Positions 53,883-64,000 of a stretch of 64,000 nt of DNA are shown piece after piece (positions within the stretch are counted from its first letter, which is position 1; each line of letters begins with the position of its first letter). The DNA comes from Eupeodes corollae. Lineage: Eukaryota > Arthropoda > Insecta > Diptera > Syrphidae. Where the stretch lies: NCBI RefSeq assembly GCF_945859685.1, contig NC_079149.1, forward strand, positions 26,571,118 through 26,635,117, read 5' to 3'. The notes beneath the pieces are model-generated. The model worked only from the letters and a program-made list of their open reading frames with translations, was not told where the DNA came from and did not search any database. The position numbers were made by a program, and so were the translations under genes.

Positions 53883-54559
53883 AAACCGCACCAAACCGTG
53901 ACTTTTTCTGGGTGCATTAGTAGCTCTTACAATGCTTCTGGCTGATATTCACTCCAAAATCGACAATTCTGCTTATTTACGTACCCATTGAGCCAAAAAT
54001 GAGCTTCGTCGATGAACACAATTTTTCGGTAAAAAAGTGGATCTTCGGCCAACTTTCCAAGAGCCCATTCTCCAAAAATTTAACCTGGCCGGAGGTCGTT
54101 CGGCTTCAATTCTTGCACCAGCTGTATCCTTCCGCAAAATTTTCCACGTAGTTGAATTACAGATACCGAATTGCTGTGAACGGCGACGATGATGGTCATC
54201 ATTAACACTGGCCGATACAGCTTCGATATTTTCTTCAGTTCGCACTCTACGTAAGCGCGTTGGTGGTTTAATGTCCAACAATGTAAATTTGGTGCGAAAT
54301 TTAGTCACAATAGCCCAAATAGCCGCTTCAGTGAATCCATTAAACTGACAAGAAAATTGAAAAAGAGCGCGATGAACTTTTTTAACAGAGCAAGCAATTT
54401 GATATTGAAATTTAATAATTTTCATGCGTTGTTCGTTTGTAAGACGATTTATGGTTAAATTAAAGACCAAATTGAAGACAGTGAAACAAAACACGAAACG
54501 TGCGTCAGCTGTTTAAAAGTGTGTTACCAAAAAGATAATAGCTAAAAAATCACCCTTTA
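53883..54559 (-). mobile_element. Tc1/mariner-type transposon, 5' part beside the gap
   Basis: In reverse. The end at 54559 reads TAAAGGGTGATTTTTTAGCT on the minus strand, a typical TA-flanked terminal inverted repeat. The transposase frame (54494-53973) starts MFCFTVFNLVF and has RLTNEQRMKIIKFQYQ (helix-turn-helix), FTLLDIKPPTRLRRVRTEEN, then HRRRSQQFGICNSTTWKILR. It continues with frameshifts into NCVHRRSSFLAQWVRK (for IVFSDEAHFWLNGYVNK) and HPEKVTVWCG at the gap. The rest, including later catalytic residues and the other terminus, lies in the gap or is lost. Confidence 0.88.
53973..54494 (-). pseudogene. Tc1/mariner-type transposase, N-terminal part
   Basis: 173 codons covering the DNA-binding region: helix-turn-helix with EQRMKIIKFQYQIACSVKKV (residues 20-39), RTKFTLLDIKPPTRLRRVRT, and a second helix-turn-helix with FGICNSTTWKILRKD. 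The last 30 residues are in a shifted frame relative to the family, so the SDEAHF catalytic motif is garbled. It acts, when intact, by cutting and pasting at TA sites. Confidence 0.85.
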
Positions 54560-54649
54560 CAATTGTTTTTTCGTGCACTATTGGGATAATTTCGAAATAT
54601 CGTCTTGTTATCGTTGGAAGTCATTTTTATAGCTTTTATACATGAAAAA

Positions 54650-55030
54650 AATTTAAGTAATCGGCGTAAAGAAATAGACTAGAATTGGGGAAAATACTTG
54701 GCAAATCATTTATAAAAATAAGGAAGAGAAGGGGTCCCAGATGGCTACCTTGTGGCATACCAGATGACACTAAAATATTTAATATAAATTACAAATCGGA
54801 TGGTAGTTGGATATTTGCAGTTAAGACCCTGATTTTTGAATAGGGTTTAACAATGATTTCTTTCATGCTGGAAGAAATTCGCCGTTTTCTAAAGAGCTCT
54901 TAGAAAATAAGAAAAGCGGTTCAGCAAGAGAAGGAGCAAATTTTTAAAAACCAATGGGTAGAATTTCATATGAACCTGTTTTATTGTTATCATTTGAACT
55001 CCAACGACCATTATCAATTTCTGGAATATT
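54650..55030 (-). mobile_element. Jockey-type RT fragment
   Basis: In reverse: SSGMPQGSHLGPLLFLIFIN, then DLPSIFPNSSLFL (RT domain 4) and an active site reading YADY instead of YADD at 54657-54668. Upstream (54800-55010) are scraps such as GEFLPA and a broken ISNYHPI. It is a different family from J1-J3. It starts next to the Tc1/mariner-type end. Confidence 0.75.
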
Positions 55031-55279
55031 TAATTCTAAACAACCGATATCTACCTTCATTCAAAATACATTCAAAATACAAATATTCGGCGATCCAAGC
55101 TGAATTTATGTATATTAGAATTTGGGTTTCAAAATAGTTTTACTTTCATTTTTCAAAGATATTTTTACTTTTTTTTTTACCAATTTTGAAATTTCTTGCA
55201 GTTTTGATAAGAAAAAAAAATCTGAAAAACATAAGTTTTTAGTAAAAGTGTTTTAAATTTAGTGAAAGTTGTTTGCATT

Positions 55280-56741
55280 ACTTACTTACTTAAGGTGGCG
55301 CTACAGTCCGGGGCGGATCTGGGCCTCGCCAAGTTGGTTGAGGTCCTCTCCCACCTGGGTGCGCCACCTGAGTCGCGGCCTTCCTCTACTGCGCCGTCCC
55401 TTGGGATTGGATTCGAAGACCTTCCGGGCTGGAGCGTTGATGTCCATCCGCTCTACATGACCTAGCTATCTAAGCCGTTGGACTTTAATTCTGCTAACTA
55501 GGTCAGTGTCGCTGTACAGCCCGTACAGTTCGTCGTTATATCTTCTCCTCCATTCTCCATCTATGCGTACGGGACCAAAAACCCCCGAAGAATTTTTCTC
55601 TCAAAGCATCCTAAGACGCTCTCATCTTTCTTTGACAGGGTCCAGATGGTGATTTTACATGCTCGAGAGAGGACTTTACTTCTCAATTGCCTTCTAAGTC
55701 CAAAGAAGCAGGGATTTGCAAGAGTTATTCTTCGTTTAATTTCCACTGACATCACGCTTTAATCTTCCAATTATGTCAATATCATCTGCGTATCCGAGTA
55801 AATGGATGGATTCTTGGAAGATTGTGCCTCTAGTGTTGACGGTTGAGTTTTGCACAATTCTTTCCAGAACGACGTTGAAGAAGTCGCATGACAGTGCATC
55901 GCCTTGTCTAAAACCTTTTTTGACATCAAATGCATCGGTAAGATCTTTTCCGACCTTGATAGAGCAGCGTGCATTCTCAATCGTCATTCTGCACAAACGG
56001 ATAAGTTTGACAGGGATGCCAAAACTAGACATTGCTCTTTTGAGCTCTTCCCTATAGATGCTGTCATACGCGGCTTTAAAATCGATAAAGAGATGGTGGT
56101 ATCGATTTGAAGCTCCTGGGTTTTTTCCAAGATCTGCCGTAGTGTGAATATTTGGTCGATAGTGGACTTTCCTGGTCTGAAGCCACACTGATAAGGACCA
56201 ATCAGGTTGTTGACAAATTCAGACGTTCACATAATACGGCAGAGACGTTCTTATACGCAATGTTACGGAGACTGATACCTCTGTAGTTGGCGCAGTTTAG
56301 AGGGTCTCCTTTCTTATGTATCGGGCACACTATGCTGAGATTCCACTCATCGGTGTTGGTGCATGCTCCGTACCAAGTCATCACCTGCTGCTTTAAATAG
56401 TTCGGCAGCGATGCCGTCAGCTCCAGCAGCTTTGTTTGACTTTAGTTTAGATAAAGCTATCTTCACTTCGTCAAGGTCGGGTAGGCGGAATTGTTGATCT
56501 GCGTCGCCGAGGTTGAGTGGTTCTATCTCCCTTACAGCGGAATTCGGTTCGTCATCGCAGTTATATCATTTAGAGAAGTGATCTTTCCATATTCTCAGCA
56601 TCGACTGCGGTTCTACTACGATGTTCCCCTGATCGTCTTTATACAGGATTCGGTTCGTGGCTGGTACATTTGTGAGGTGTTGTGACATCCCTCTATCTCC
56701 TCGATCGCGAGCTTCTCATGCTCTTTTTTTTCCATCTAAGA
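55280..56741 (-). mobile_element. RTE-clade element, copy RTE-5 (subfamily A)
   Basis: In reverse. The (ACTT)n tail at 55280-55292 is followed by the complement of GGACTGTAGCGCCACC. The C-terminal RT has small deletions (WRQLARDRAGWRR missing near 55328; a block missing near 55648 and near 55740). There is a palm frame with YADD at 55781-55792, then fingers and part of the linker to 56741, where it is truncated inside the Arg-rich segment. The SDTDLV and RPGL-type C-terminus place it in subfamily A. Confidence 0.9.
55736..56188 (-). pseudogene. RTE-5 RT palm
   Basis: 150 codons: HHLFIDFKAAYDSIYREELK, VKLIRLCRMTIENARCSIKV, DAFDVKKGFRQGDALSCDFF, and LLGYADDIDIIGRLKRDVSG. Catalytic residues of domains A and C are intact here. 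The frame ends at a deletion directly after the active site. Confidence 0.9.
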
Positions 56742-58002
56742 AAAAATTTAAGTTAGAATCAAGGGGTTCAGTTCAGCTCAATTTAACATATAGATCTAAA
56801 TTTCCTAGAACTCAAAAATAATTTAAAACCGAATTCTTTAGGTACAATTTAAAAAAATGCTTGAGTTTTTAATATTTATAAATAATGTTGAAAGTTTCAT
56901 ATAATATTTACAATAAACATAAACTGTTATGTACCTCAAGGTAGTTCATTTGGTCCACTTCTTTTAATTTTTCGTATTCGGAACGTTATTTTGTGAGTAA
57001 AATCTTATAAAATAAAATAAAATCTGTCTGTCCTTGTTGTTATTATATTTCTGTTTCAATCAATGTGTTTTTTGCTAAACAATTGCCATTTAATAAAAAC
57101 TCACAATCAAAGCTAGGAATGTGCATTTTAATGAGTAATGCCATTTTTCGAAGTTATGGGAAGAGACTTTTACAGATGACTGGTGATGTTTCAACCGTCT
57201 TGTTTTAAAGAATTGATTGTTTTTATTAAAAAATAGTTTTGAGTCAAAAATTGTCTACGTTTTTGATACACATTTTTTTAACTGGACCACCTTTTTTACC
57301 TGAGCAAATAAAGCAGAGAAATATTAGGGACTTAACTGATATCTACTCTTTTAAATCGAAACTAAAATACTGAATTTTGTATCCGCATACAAATTATTAA
57401 AACTTTTCAATAGTCCATTTGCTTTGGTCCTTCACAGAATTTAAAAGATTACTCTTTCGATGCTTATCAAAGTTTTTTTTTTCCTCACACTGTGTTTTCC
57501 AATAAGAGGTTTTACTTTGATATTTAAAATAATATATAATTTTTCAATAAAAATCAAAAGATGTTTATGTTATTTTAATAAAGAAGATTTCCCATGGATA
57601 TCGAACAACAATATTAGCCAAATGTCTATCAAGGCTATGATTCCAGCACTATGTTCTTTTCAAGACAAATTTAATGCTCGATACTTTGCTTATTGCATTT
57701 TTAAAGCTTTAAACTTGAATCGATTGTATATAAATCGTAAAAAATTTCCCGCGGTATCAATAAAAAAGTCATAAAATGTTAAATCACAACATCTCGATGA
57801 CTTTTGAGAAATAATACGGTCAGGGAACTTTTCTTGAAAAACTGCTAACTGCTACTGCAAAGTTCTTAAAATTACCAAATATTAACAAATGACAGCTGCT
57901 AAGGTGGTAGCAGCTGAAATATCGGACGGTTTACTTAAAACCAACAATAATTTCTTATGTAAGCAAACTGTTCCCCAATATCCTGCTACAGAAGAAGTAA
58001 AT
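56742..58002. other. Non-coding stretch
   Basis: There is no recognised gene. A 104-codon frame at 57460-57774 (MLIKVFFFLTLCFPIRGFTL..., then EDFPWISNNNISQMSI) has a hydrophobic start but no domain I know and lies in AT-rich DNA. A possible scrap of RT-like sequence (VPQGSSFGPLLLIF near 56935-56975) suggests another tiny retroelement fragment. Confidence 0.4.
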
Positions 58003-58184
58003 CCTTCCTTTATCGAAGCCCAAGCTTAGACAGAGTATCAACTTCTCGTGAATTTGATGCTTTGTCTGATTCCATCCAAACAATTGTCTCGTCCTATCCT
58101 CGCACTGAAATCGTTGTTACGGGCGATTTCAATGCACACAATTCTTCATGGCTTTAAAATTCAGCCCAGACAACACCCAATGGA

Positions 58185-58811
58185 GTGCGTGCAGAAATCT
58201 TCGCTGAGTTGAACCACCTAACTCAGCTTGTCAACGAGCCCACCCGAATATCGGACGTTGATGGTCGAGCAGAAAACACTCTTGACTTATTTCTTACATC
58301 TGACCTTGATAAGTACACTGTTAGTGTTCTATCTCCTCTAGGCACATCGGACCATTGTGTTATATCAGCAAATTTCTCTTGTAAAAGCTGTGCAGTTAAA
58401 GAAAGAGCTCCTAAGAGAACCGTTTGGCAATACGAGAAAGATAACTGGGACGGTGTCAATAATTACTTCAGGATCTTTAATTGGTCACTATGCTTCCTCG
58501 ATAGTGATGTTGACGCTAGCGCTGATATGATCACAAGTTTAATTCTCCTGGAAATGCGAACTTTTATACCAAACAGGGTTAAAAGAAAAACGCTTGGTTT
58601 GATGCGAGCTGTAAAGAGGTTATTAGGTCCAAAGAGGTTAGTTTCCGTTGATATAAAGCCAACCGTACTAAGGAAAGCCGGAAAAAGTTCAAATACGCCA
58701 GGAAGGCCTGCAACGCCCATATTCGATGGACCAAATTTTTACATGACCAAAATTTTCGGCAAAAAACACTGCAATGTCCCAAAGTCAGTAACATTTTTTG
58801 GTCATATGTAA
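58185..58811 (+). pseudogene. J1 endonuclease C-terminus and linker
   Basis: 208 codons. AEIFAELNHLTQLVNEPTRI, DVDGRAENTLDLFLTSDLDK and LGTSDHCVISANFSCK (the APE-type catalytic SDH) are followed by RAPKRTVWQYEKDNWDGVNN. After about residue 130 the frame shifts away from the family (RVKRKTLGLMRAVKRLLGPK), which garbles the linker. Confidence 0.9.
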
Positions 58812-58983
58812 AAAACATGAGGAATTCTTCCTCTTCTTCGGTTCCTACGCTCATTGTGAATGACTCTCCTTTTGTTAGCTCTTTAGAGAAAGCTGATCTC
58901 TTTGCTAGACAATTCGCCGCCAATTCAACTCTGCCAGTGAGTGTTATGACTCCGTCTGTACTTGAGCGAGTTAGTGATTCTAT

Positions 58984-59211
58984 GTGACCAATCTTTTTTC
59001 GCACTCGAACTGTGGCAAGAGTCTTAAGAGATCTAAACACACATATACTGCTGGTCCGGATGGTATCCCCGCTATTGTTCTGAAGAGGTGTTCTTCAACG
59101 CTGGCAAAACCACTGCGTAAGTTTTTTTATCTGTCCTACTCCTCAGGTCTCGTTCCGAGCGGATGGAAAACAGCCTATTCCCAAAAAAGGCGAAACTTCC
59201 TCACCCTCTAA
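58984..59211 (+). pseudogene. J1 RT fingers segment
   Basis: 75 codons with YTAGPDGIPAIVLKRCSSTL, KPLRKFFYLSYSSGLVPSGW and KTAYSQKR. This is RT domain 0/1 (AGPDGIP; S-S-L-V-P-xxW-K). The following NNRPIALTSLLSK-like piece lies in another frame. Confidence 0.88.
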
Positions 59212-59376
59212 CAACCGACCAATTGCACTTACGTCTCTTCTTTCCAAGGTCATGAAAACGCTGATTAATTATCAGCTAAAGAAATATCTTGAAGATCGAA
59301 AGCTCCTTAATGACCGGCAATACGGCTTTCGTAGCAATAGGTCCACTGGTAATCTCATTCTTCATCTCACCGAACA

Positions 59377-60246
59377 GTGAAAACTTTACATAGTTTTGGA
59401 GAAAGTAAGATTATTGCACTTGATATTTCAAAAGCATTTGATAGGGTTTGGCATCAGGCTCTTTTATCAAAAATGAGTGCGTGGATTAGTAATTACCTTT
59501 CGGATCGTTCAATACAAGTAGTATTGGATGGATTCAAGTATGAAAACCACAAAATAAATGCTGGTGTGCCCCAGGGCTCTGTTTTATCTCCAACACTCTT
59601 TCTCATTTTTATTAACGATCTACTGTCTGCGACATCTAATCCCATGCATTGTTTCGCAGACGATAGTACTCTTAGCTTTTCATATTCTTTTTCAGACTCA
59701 CATCCCTCTTCTTTGGATGTGGAACTGCAACGACAAAATATGATAAACTCATTAAATTCCGATCTAAACATTATTGTTCAATGGGGGTTAAAAAACCGAG
59801 TGGAATTTAATGATTCGAAAACCCAATGTTGTCTTGTGTCGTTAAAGCGAGATATACCCCCATTGCCATTATCCATGGATGGCAGTTGCATCAATGAGAC
59901 TGAACACCTCGATATTCTCGGTATGTGTGTCACCAACCACCTCTTGTGGAATGATCACATACGCGATGTCGGCAAAAATGCCGCAAGGTGTTTGGGTTTC
60001 CTTAGGCGATGCAAGAAATATTTCACCCCTTCTGATCTGGCTGTTATCTACAAGACTTACATACGTCCAAAGCTTGAGTACAACTCCCATCTCTGTTCTG
60101 GTGCTTCTGCAACTTACTTAAGCCTCTTGAATAGTATTGAACGTAGAGCATTTAAATTGTTAGATGATAATATCATCATAAGTTCATTTACTTCGCTTGA
60201 ACATCGTCGTAAGGTCTCTTGCCTGACCTTTTTACATTTATTTTAA
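59377..60246 (+). pseudogene. J1 reverse transcriptase palm and C-terminal region
   Basis: 289 codons, the second longest frame here. GESKIIALDISKAFDRVWHQ (domain A Asp, residues 8-27), INAGVPQGSVLSPTLFLIFI, active site CFADDSTLSFSY at 59653-59664, SKTQCCLVSL, and RCLGFLRRCKKYFTPSDLAV, then YIRPKLEYNSHLCSGAS. A short deletion after LLSKMSA removes part of the region before WISNYLSDRS. It ends early (LHLF) relative to J3, whose C-terminus continues to a NRTSRMWN motif. Confidence 0.92.
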
Positions 60247-60516
60247 CGGCTTATGCTGTAGTGAAATAGCCAGTTGCATTCCTCTCCTTAAACAGTTCAA
60301 CCGTAAACCCTCTCTCCTCTTGCTAGTGCTCACATTGTGCCTCTGCATAATAAGGGTAGTAATATCCCCTTGAGTGTGTGATTATTCTAAAAAAAAAACA
60401 TTTTTTGGAGAAAATCATCTAAAAAAGCATTCTAAAAACATTACAAAAACTTGTCCAAGACAAAATTATTTTAAACTCCTTTCTTTTTTTTAAATTTATT
60501 TTAATTACACATTTGT

Positions 60517-60740
60517 AGTACCCGTAGCATGATGGTAAGTGCGTTATACTGTCATGCCAGAGGTCTTGGGATCGATCCCTTCCTATGCCTTCTTAAGTCA
60601 CGGGTACTGCCTCTTCGGATTCGGTTAAAAAATGTAGGTCCCCTTCATCCCTGACAATAGTACTCCCACATAGGAATGGTTGAGAGTTGTAAGTCATTAG
60701 GCTCTAGTTCTCAACGGACTGTTGCGCAAAATTTAATGAG
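60517..60740 (+). mobile_element. tRNA-derived SINE, copy 2
   Basis: The tRNA-like head AGTACCCGTAGCATGATGG aligns with copy 1. The B-box region GGGATCGATCCC is slightly altered. Body blocks TTCGGATTCGG, ATGTAGGTCCCC and AGGAATGGTTGAGAGTTGTA are shared, and the RTE-like 3' segment is at 60699-60727. It ends in AAAATTTAATGAG. It inserted about 120 bp after the poly(A) end of J1. It is more diverged than copy 1. Confidence 0.82.
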
Positions 60741-63715
60741 TTACTAGCCAAAATATGACTTAAGATTGTTTGCCTACTTTCAATAGTTGCTTTAAAAAAT
60801 TGTGTATTAACATAATATGATTTGCCTGTAAGCAATTTTGTCTTAAGTTCACTTAAAAGTGATTTTATTTTTAGTTTGCTCATAACAAAGTAGCCTAAGT
60901 CAACTTAATTCGATTATTTATATTCAGAGTTACAATAAGAATTAATGATGAAATAATCTATATTCTACTCATACATACTTAAAATAATTTAAATAAGGCC
61001 TTATGTAGACTTAAGATATTTAATTTTATGTTACCAAACCCTTTCCATTTAAAATAAAATCTTTCCTTTATAAAAAAAAGAAAGATATGTAAAATAGATC
61101 TTTGCGATTTGCTGAAATGCCAAAAAGAAATCCTAAGTTGACTTAAGATGTTTTGCTTTTTCAGTCGATTTCATCAGCATTTGCATTTCAGTTCATCATC
61201 AAGTCCAGCCCTGGGTATTTAGACTTTTTTATCTCTTTTCAATTCGATATAGATATGGTGAGTCAGAGTCATATCCAGAATCATTCGTAGATTCGTAGAT
61301 ACTCGTACATTGTGTAGAATGATGGTTGGTATAGAAAACAAGTTTTTATATTGATGATCCGTGACTCATAGAAACACCACTCAACTCATATAAAATACCA
61401 ATAAAATTGGTTAGTTTTCGCATAAAAACAAATACAACAAGACAAAAATGAAATAATATATATGTATGCTCCCATCAATGCAATCCTTTCCTTCATCATT
61501 TTAATATCCTGCAACCGGCACTAATATCGCTGAGGGATATTTATTTATTTTTTGTTGTTGTTTCAATTTTTTGGGTTTTTATGTGTGTTTATTGCTCTTT
61601 TGCAGCAAATATTATATCCTTTAGTTTTTTTTGCAATTCATGTCCTTTCCCAATAGGATAACCATGAACCTCATGAACCACCACAATATACATATGAAAA
61701 TAAAAATCCCCATCCTTTACCTACACAAAAATAACCCACAAAAAGACAATTATTTTTGGTTTTCCTTAAATAGAAGAAACTTCACAAATGAGTCGTTGTC
61801 GACTTTATATGTATGTATGAGTAAAAGAACAAATAGAAGGTTGTATAGGTACAGATGTCCTTTCGACTTCTTTGACAAGTTAAACACATAACATTTTCGG
61901 TTGGACACATATCAGTAACACCATTGTTTGCATATATATTTATTGTGTTCCTATTTGTGTCCTCGAGGATATGATATCAAAGTCATAACAAACAAGAATC
62001 CTTGAGGGGTAATACCACCATCAGGTTCTGGATAAAAGAAAACAGAAAAAAAAAAAAATTTAGACCCAGAGATATATGAGTGTTTCTATATCCCCGCCAA
62101 ATCCATCGAGATAGGAACAAACTAAATTAGTATCCTTTTTCTCTATATTAAGGATATACAATTAGTCTTCTATATCACGACAACGGGAGCAATAGAACAA
62201 GTAAAACACGTCAAGGCAGACAAAACATCTCTCATCTCTCGATGGTTTGAGTACTTATTCCGCATTCTATTTGCCATCATATCCTTTCGTATCCTGTGAA
62301 TATTCAAATAGGACTCATCCCCAGCAACTATATGAGATGAGAGAAAGAGAATCAAGGAGACTTTATCTAAGGACTAACCTGCTTTTGATGTGGCTTGGCT
62401 GACTGTGGCTTGTTAGAACTTTTTGTTTCTATAGATCTCGAGAGCTCTACTTTTCCTGTTCTTCCATCATCTCATCTCTTCGCATGGTGTGTGTTTTTCT
62501 GTTTTGTCTTGTTCTTGTGTTGTTTTGTTTGCTGATTCTGTTCTGGGTTGTCTAGACGCGCAACAGCGCACAAAGATGAAAATTAAACTTTTTCAACTTA
62601 AAGTAAAAATAAAAAAAATGGTTGCTGGAATTGTAAGCCTTAAGATCAAACTTTTACTTAATGCCCTGCTGTGGTCCTGAACATCATCGTCATCATTATC
62701 AACTTTATCTTCATTATCATAGTTGAAGGTCAAGGTTTTTTGCAGAATTATAAACTTTTCACTCGTACTCGTAGGTTGAGCTACCTACAAAGAAAACCAA
62801 GACATAAAAGAGTCCGCTGCCGCCAAAACGTCCGCACCGCCACGTCGTCATCGTCGACCATAACACAAATTAACTGTTGCTATAATTACTTTCCCTGATT
62901 GGTCGTCAAGAGATGGTGCTCCAAGTGGAAAATGGTCATCTTCCTTTTCAGCTTGATGATGCTGATCCTGATGTGCTGCCCTAGCCGCAGGCAAAACGCC
63001 AACGAGTTGTTGTAAATTTAAAATTAAAGTCAAATTTACAAAAGATGTTTTTGCGATTATTCTAGGAAAGGAATTAATCGAAGGAAGGCCGAAGTATGTA
63101 TGTATTGAAACATATGTAGTAGTAGTAGTGAAGGTTTATATCTGGGAAGAAGGAGCGAGCTCATTTTGTGCAGTTAAATGCAATTAAAAATTAAATTGAT
63201 GGTGGGTATAATTACTGCAAATAAAAGGTAAACTGACGGGTTTATAAAATTGATTTTATAATGAAGGTGTAGGTAATGAAGTTTTCAAGGTTTTTAAAAA
63301 AAAAAAACAAAAAACTGATATAAAATGTTCTGAGAATTTTATCCCACATTTGATGGGTTTTTTACCATCATACTAAAAATACAAAAATGAACATGTAATT
63401 TTGCTTCTAAAAAATAGTTTATTGATGTTGGTTGATGGAAAACAACAAAATTCAATTAAATACAAGAAAAGTACGTATACGCCTCAGTGTACCAGTCGAG
63501 TGTGGTAATGTTTTTTTGTTCTCTTTTTTATAAATGAGTATCCAAAAAACTAAGAGCCGACAGAAAGCATTAACAAAATTGGATATGGAAGTTAGATAAG
63601 GGATTGTTGAGTTTAAAATTGGGGCCTTAGTCCTAAGCGTTTGCTTTTACCCTATTTTTGGGATAAGAGTTTGAATTCTAAAGTTTAAATCAATAAAGGT
63701 CGTTGTTTTATAAAT
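60741..63715. other. Non-coding stretch
   Basis: I see no recognised gene. Open frames (61631-61891, 62489-62680, 62671-62898) show no domains; the last overlaps CATCATCGTCATCATTATC-type repeats. ATGAAAATTAAACTTTTTCA at 62576 followed by GTAAAAAT is a weak exon-like feature. AT-rich DNA alternates with short CG-containing patches (62.8-63.0 kb). Confidence 0.5.
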
Positions 63716-63719
63716 TTCC

Positions 63720-64000
63720 AATTGTTAGTTAGTGTGACTGGTCCGATTTGTGGGACCTTGATATTTCTCGACATTTCAAAGTCGCTGGAACCTAAGCCCA
63801 TCATTTCAAGAGAAATGTTAGTTCGTTTGGAAAGAAAACCCTCTTCCTTCGTTTAACAGATTATTATATCAAGATATACAGAAATAGCTTCTAGAAAATT
63901 CGTTGGGTGTTTTTTTTTTAATAACAAAAATTAGAAAAAGGCAAATACTTGCTTTTATTATTTTTTGGTTTAGAATTAAATAAAATTCAACATAAACTTA
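63720..64000 (-). repeat. DR1 copy H (diverged, runs off the window)
   Basis: In reverse it has TGGTCCGATTTGTGGGACC-like, TCTCGACATTTCAAAGTCG, then a block equivalent to ATCTGTATAACAAA (TAACAGATTATTATATC here) and an AATTTTCTAGAAGC block followed by AAAAAAAACACCCAACG, all in DR1 order. The terminal palindrome is not recognisable. Similarity is moderate. Confidence 0.5.

Larger units (their letters stand above)
58003..60399 (+). mobile_element. Jockey/CR1-like non-LTR element, copy J1 (3' end complete)
   Basis: It begins inside the endonuclease (YRSPSLDRVSTSREFDALSD, then VVTGDFNAHNSSW near 58120). It runs through EN, linker, RT fingers, palm and C-terminal region, then a 3' UTR with TAGTAATATCCCCTTGAGTG and a terminal A-run at 60389-60399. 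It is truncated at the 5' end and broken by frameshifts and stops (near 58160, 58811, 59000, 59215, 59378). It is the best preserved copy of the family, and J2 and J3 can be aligned to it. A poly(A) end fits the Jockey superfamily. Confidence 0.92.

Noticed and set aside
53642..53917. Open frames running through the N gap
   Set aside because: N codons translate as X; only HPEKVTVWCG at the edge is real and belongs to the transposase.
55230..56760. Target-site duplication for RTE-5
   Set aside because: AAATTTA occurs near both ends but does not directly abut the element, so no duplication can be claimed.
57460..57774. 104-codon frame with a hydrophobic N-terminus
   Set aside because: No family was recognised, the composition fits AT-rich non-coding DNA, and no splice or promoter context was seen.

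Overview
The window looks like repeat-dense, AT-rich nuclear DNA of a dipteran insect (a hoverfly-like genome is possible, but the sequence does not prove it). It has no operons or bacterial signals. It holds long non-coding stretches, splice-like signals, a tRNA-derived SINE, several non-LTR retrotransposon clades, Ty3/gypsy and Tc1/mariner remnants, and one 200-N scaffold gap (53683-53882). No complete host gene is visible. The only host-like coding candidates are a possible signal-peptide first exon at 4442-4486 and a degenerate multi-exon gene-like region at about 50.9-53.6 kb. Almost every other recognisable reading frame belongs to a broken transposon.

Layout. 0-5 kb: a non-coding dispersed repeat (called DR1 here), AT-rich DNA, then a promoter/leader-like stretch with the candidate exon. 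5.1-10.8 kb: a graveyard of a gypsy pol piece, two non-LTR pieces, an RTE copy (RTE-1) and an unrelated RT tail on the other strand. 10.8-13.9 kb: non-coding, with two TATA-like sites. 13.9-21.1 kb: a DR1 copy, RTE-6, and a gypsy gag-pol remnant split inside RNase H by RTE-2, with a clean 12-bp target-site duplication. 21.1-24.1 kb: non-coding. 24.1-27.9 kb: a non-LTR element split by a 1,728-bp TIR transposon with TA target duplications. 27.9-29.9 kb: DR1, an I-type RT/RNase H remnant and a SINE. 32.3-39.4 kb: RTE-3 and RTE-4 facing each other as a large inverted pair, with a DR1 copy, a mariner and an I-type remnant between them. 42.0-47.0 kb: a degenerate tandem repeat, two Jockey/CR1-like copies, a Tc1/mariner piece and an I-type piece. 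48.7-53.6 kb: a satellite built from an 18-21-bp TTGAC-containing unit, then the degenerate exons. 53.9-56.7 kb: a Tc1/mariner-like transposase next to the gap, a Jockey-type RT scrap and RTE-5. 58.0-60.7 kb: the best preserved Jockey/CR1-like copy, with a poly(A) end, and a second SINE. 60.7-63.7 kb: non-coding. The last 280 bp is another DR1 copy.

How the parts relate. Six RTE copies fall into two subfamilies. A is RTE-2, 3 and 5; B is RTE-1, 4 and 6. Those with 3' ends finish in a conserved GGACTGTAGCGCCACC segment, usually followed by (AAGT)n. Both SINE copies carry nearly the same 3' segment, so the SINE was probably mobilised by RTE subfamily B. Two subfamily A copies share an internal deletion that removes the end of the endonuclease domain, so that lineage probably spread with help in trans. 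Nested insertions give a relative order of events in three places: RTE-2 in gypsy, the TIR element in a non-LTR RT, and RTE-3 probably in DR1.
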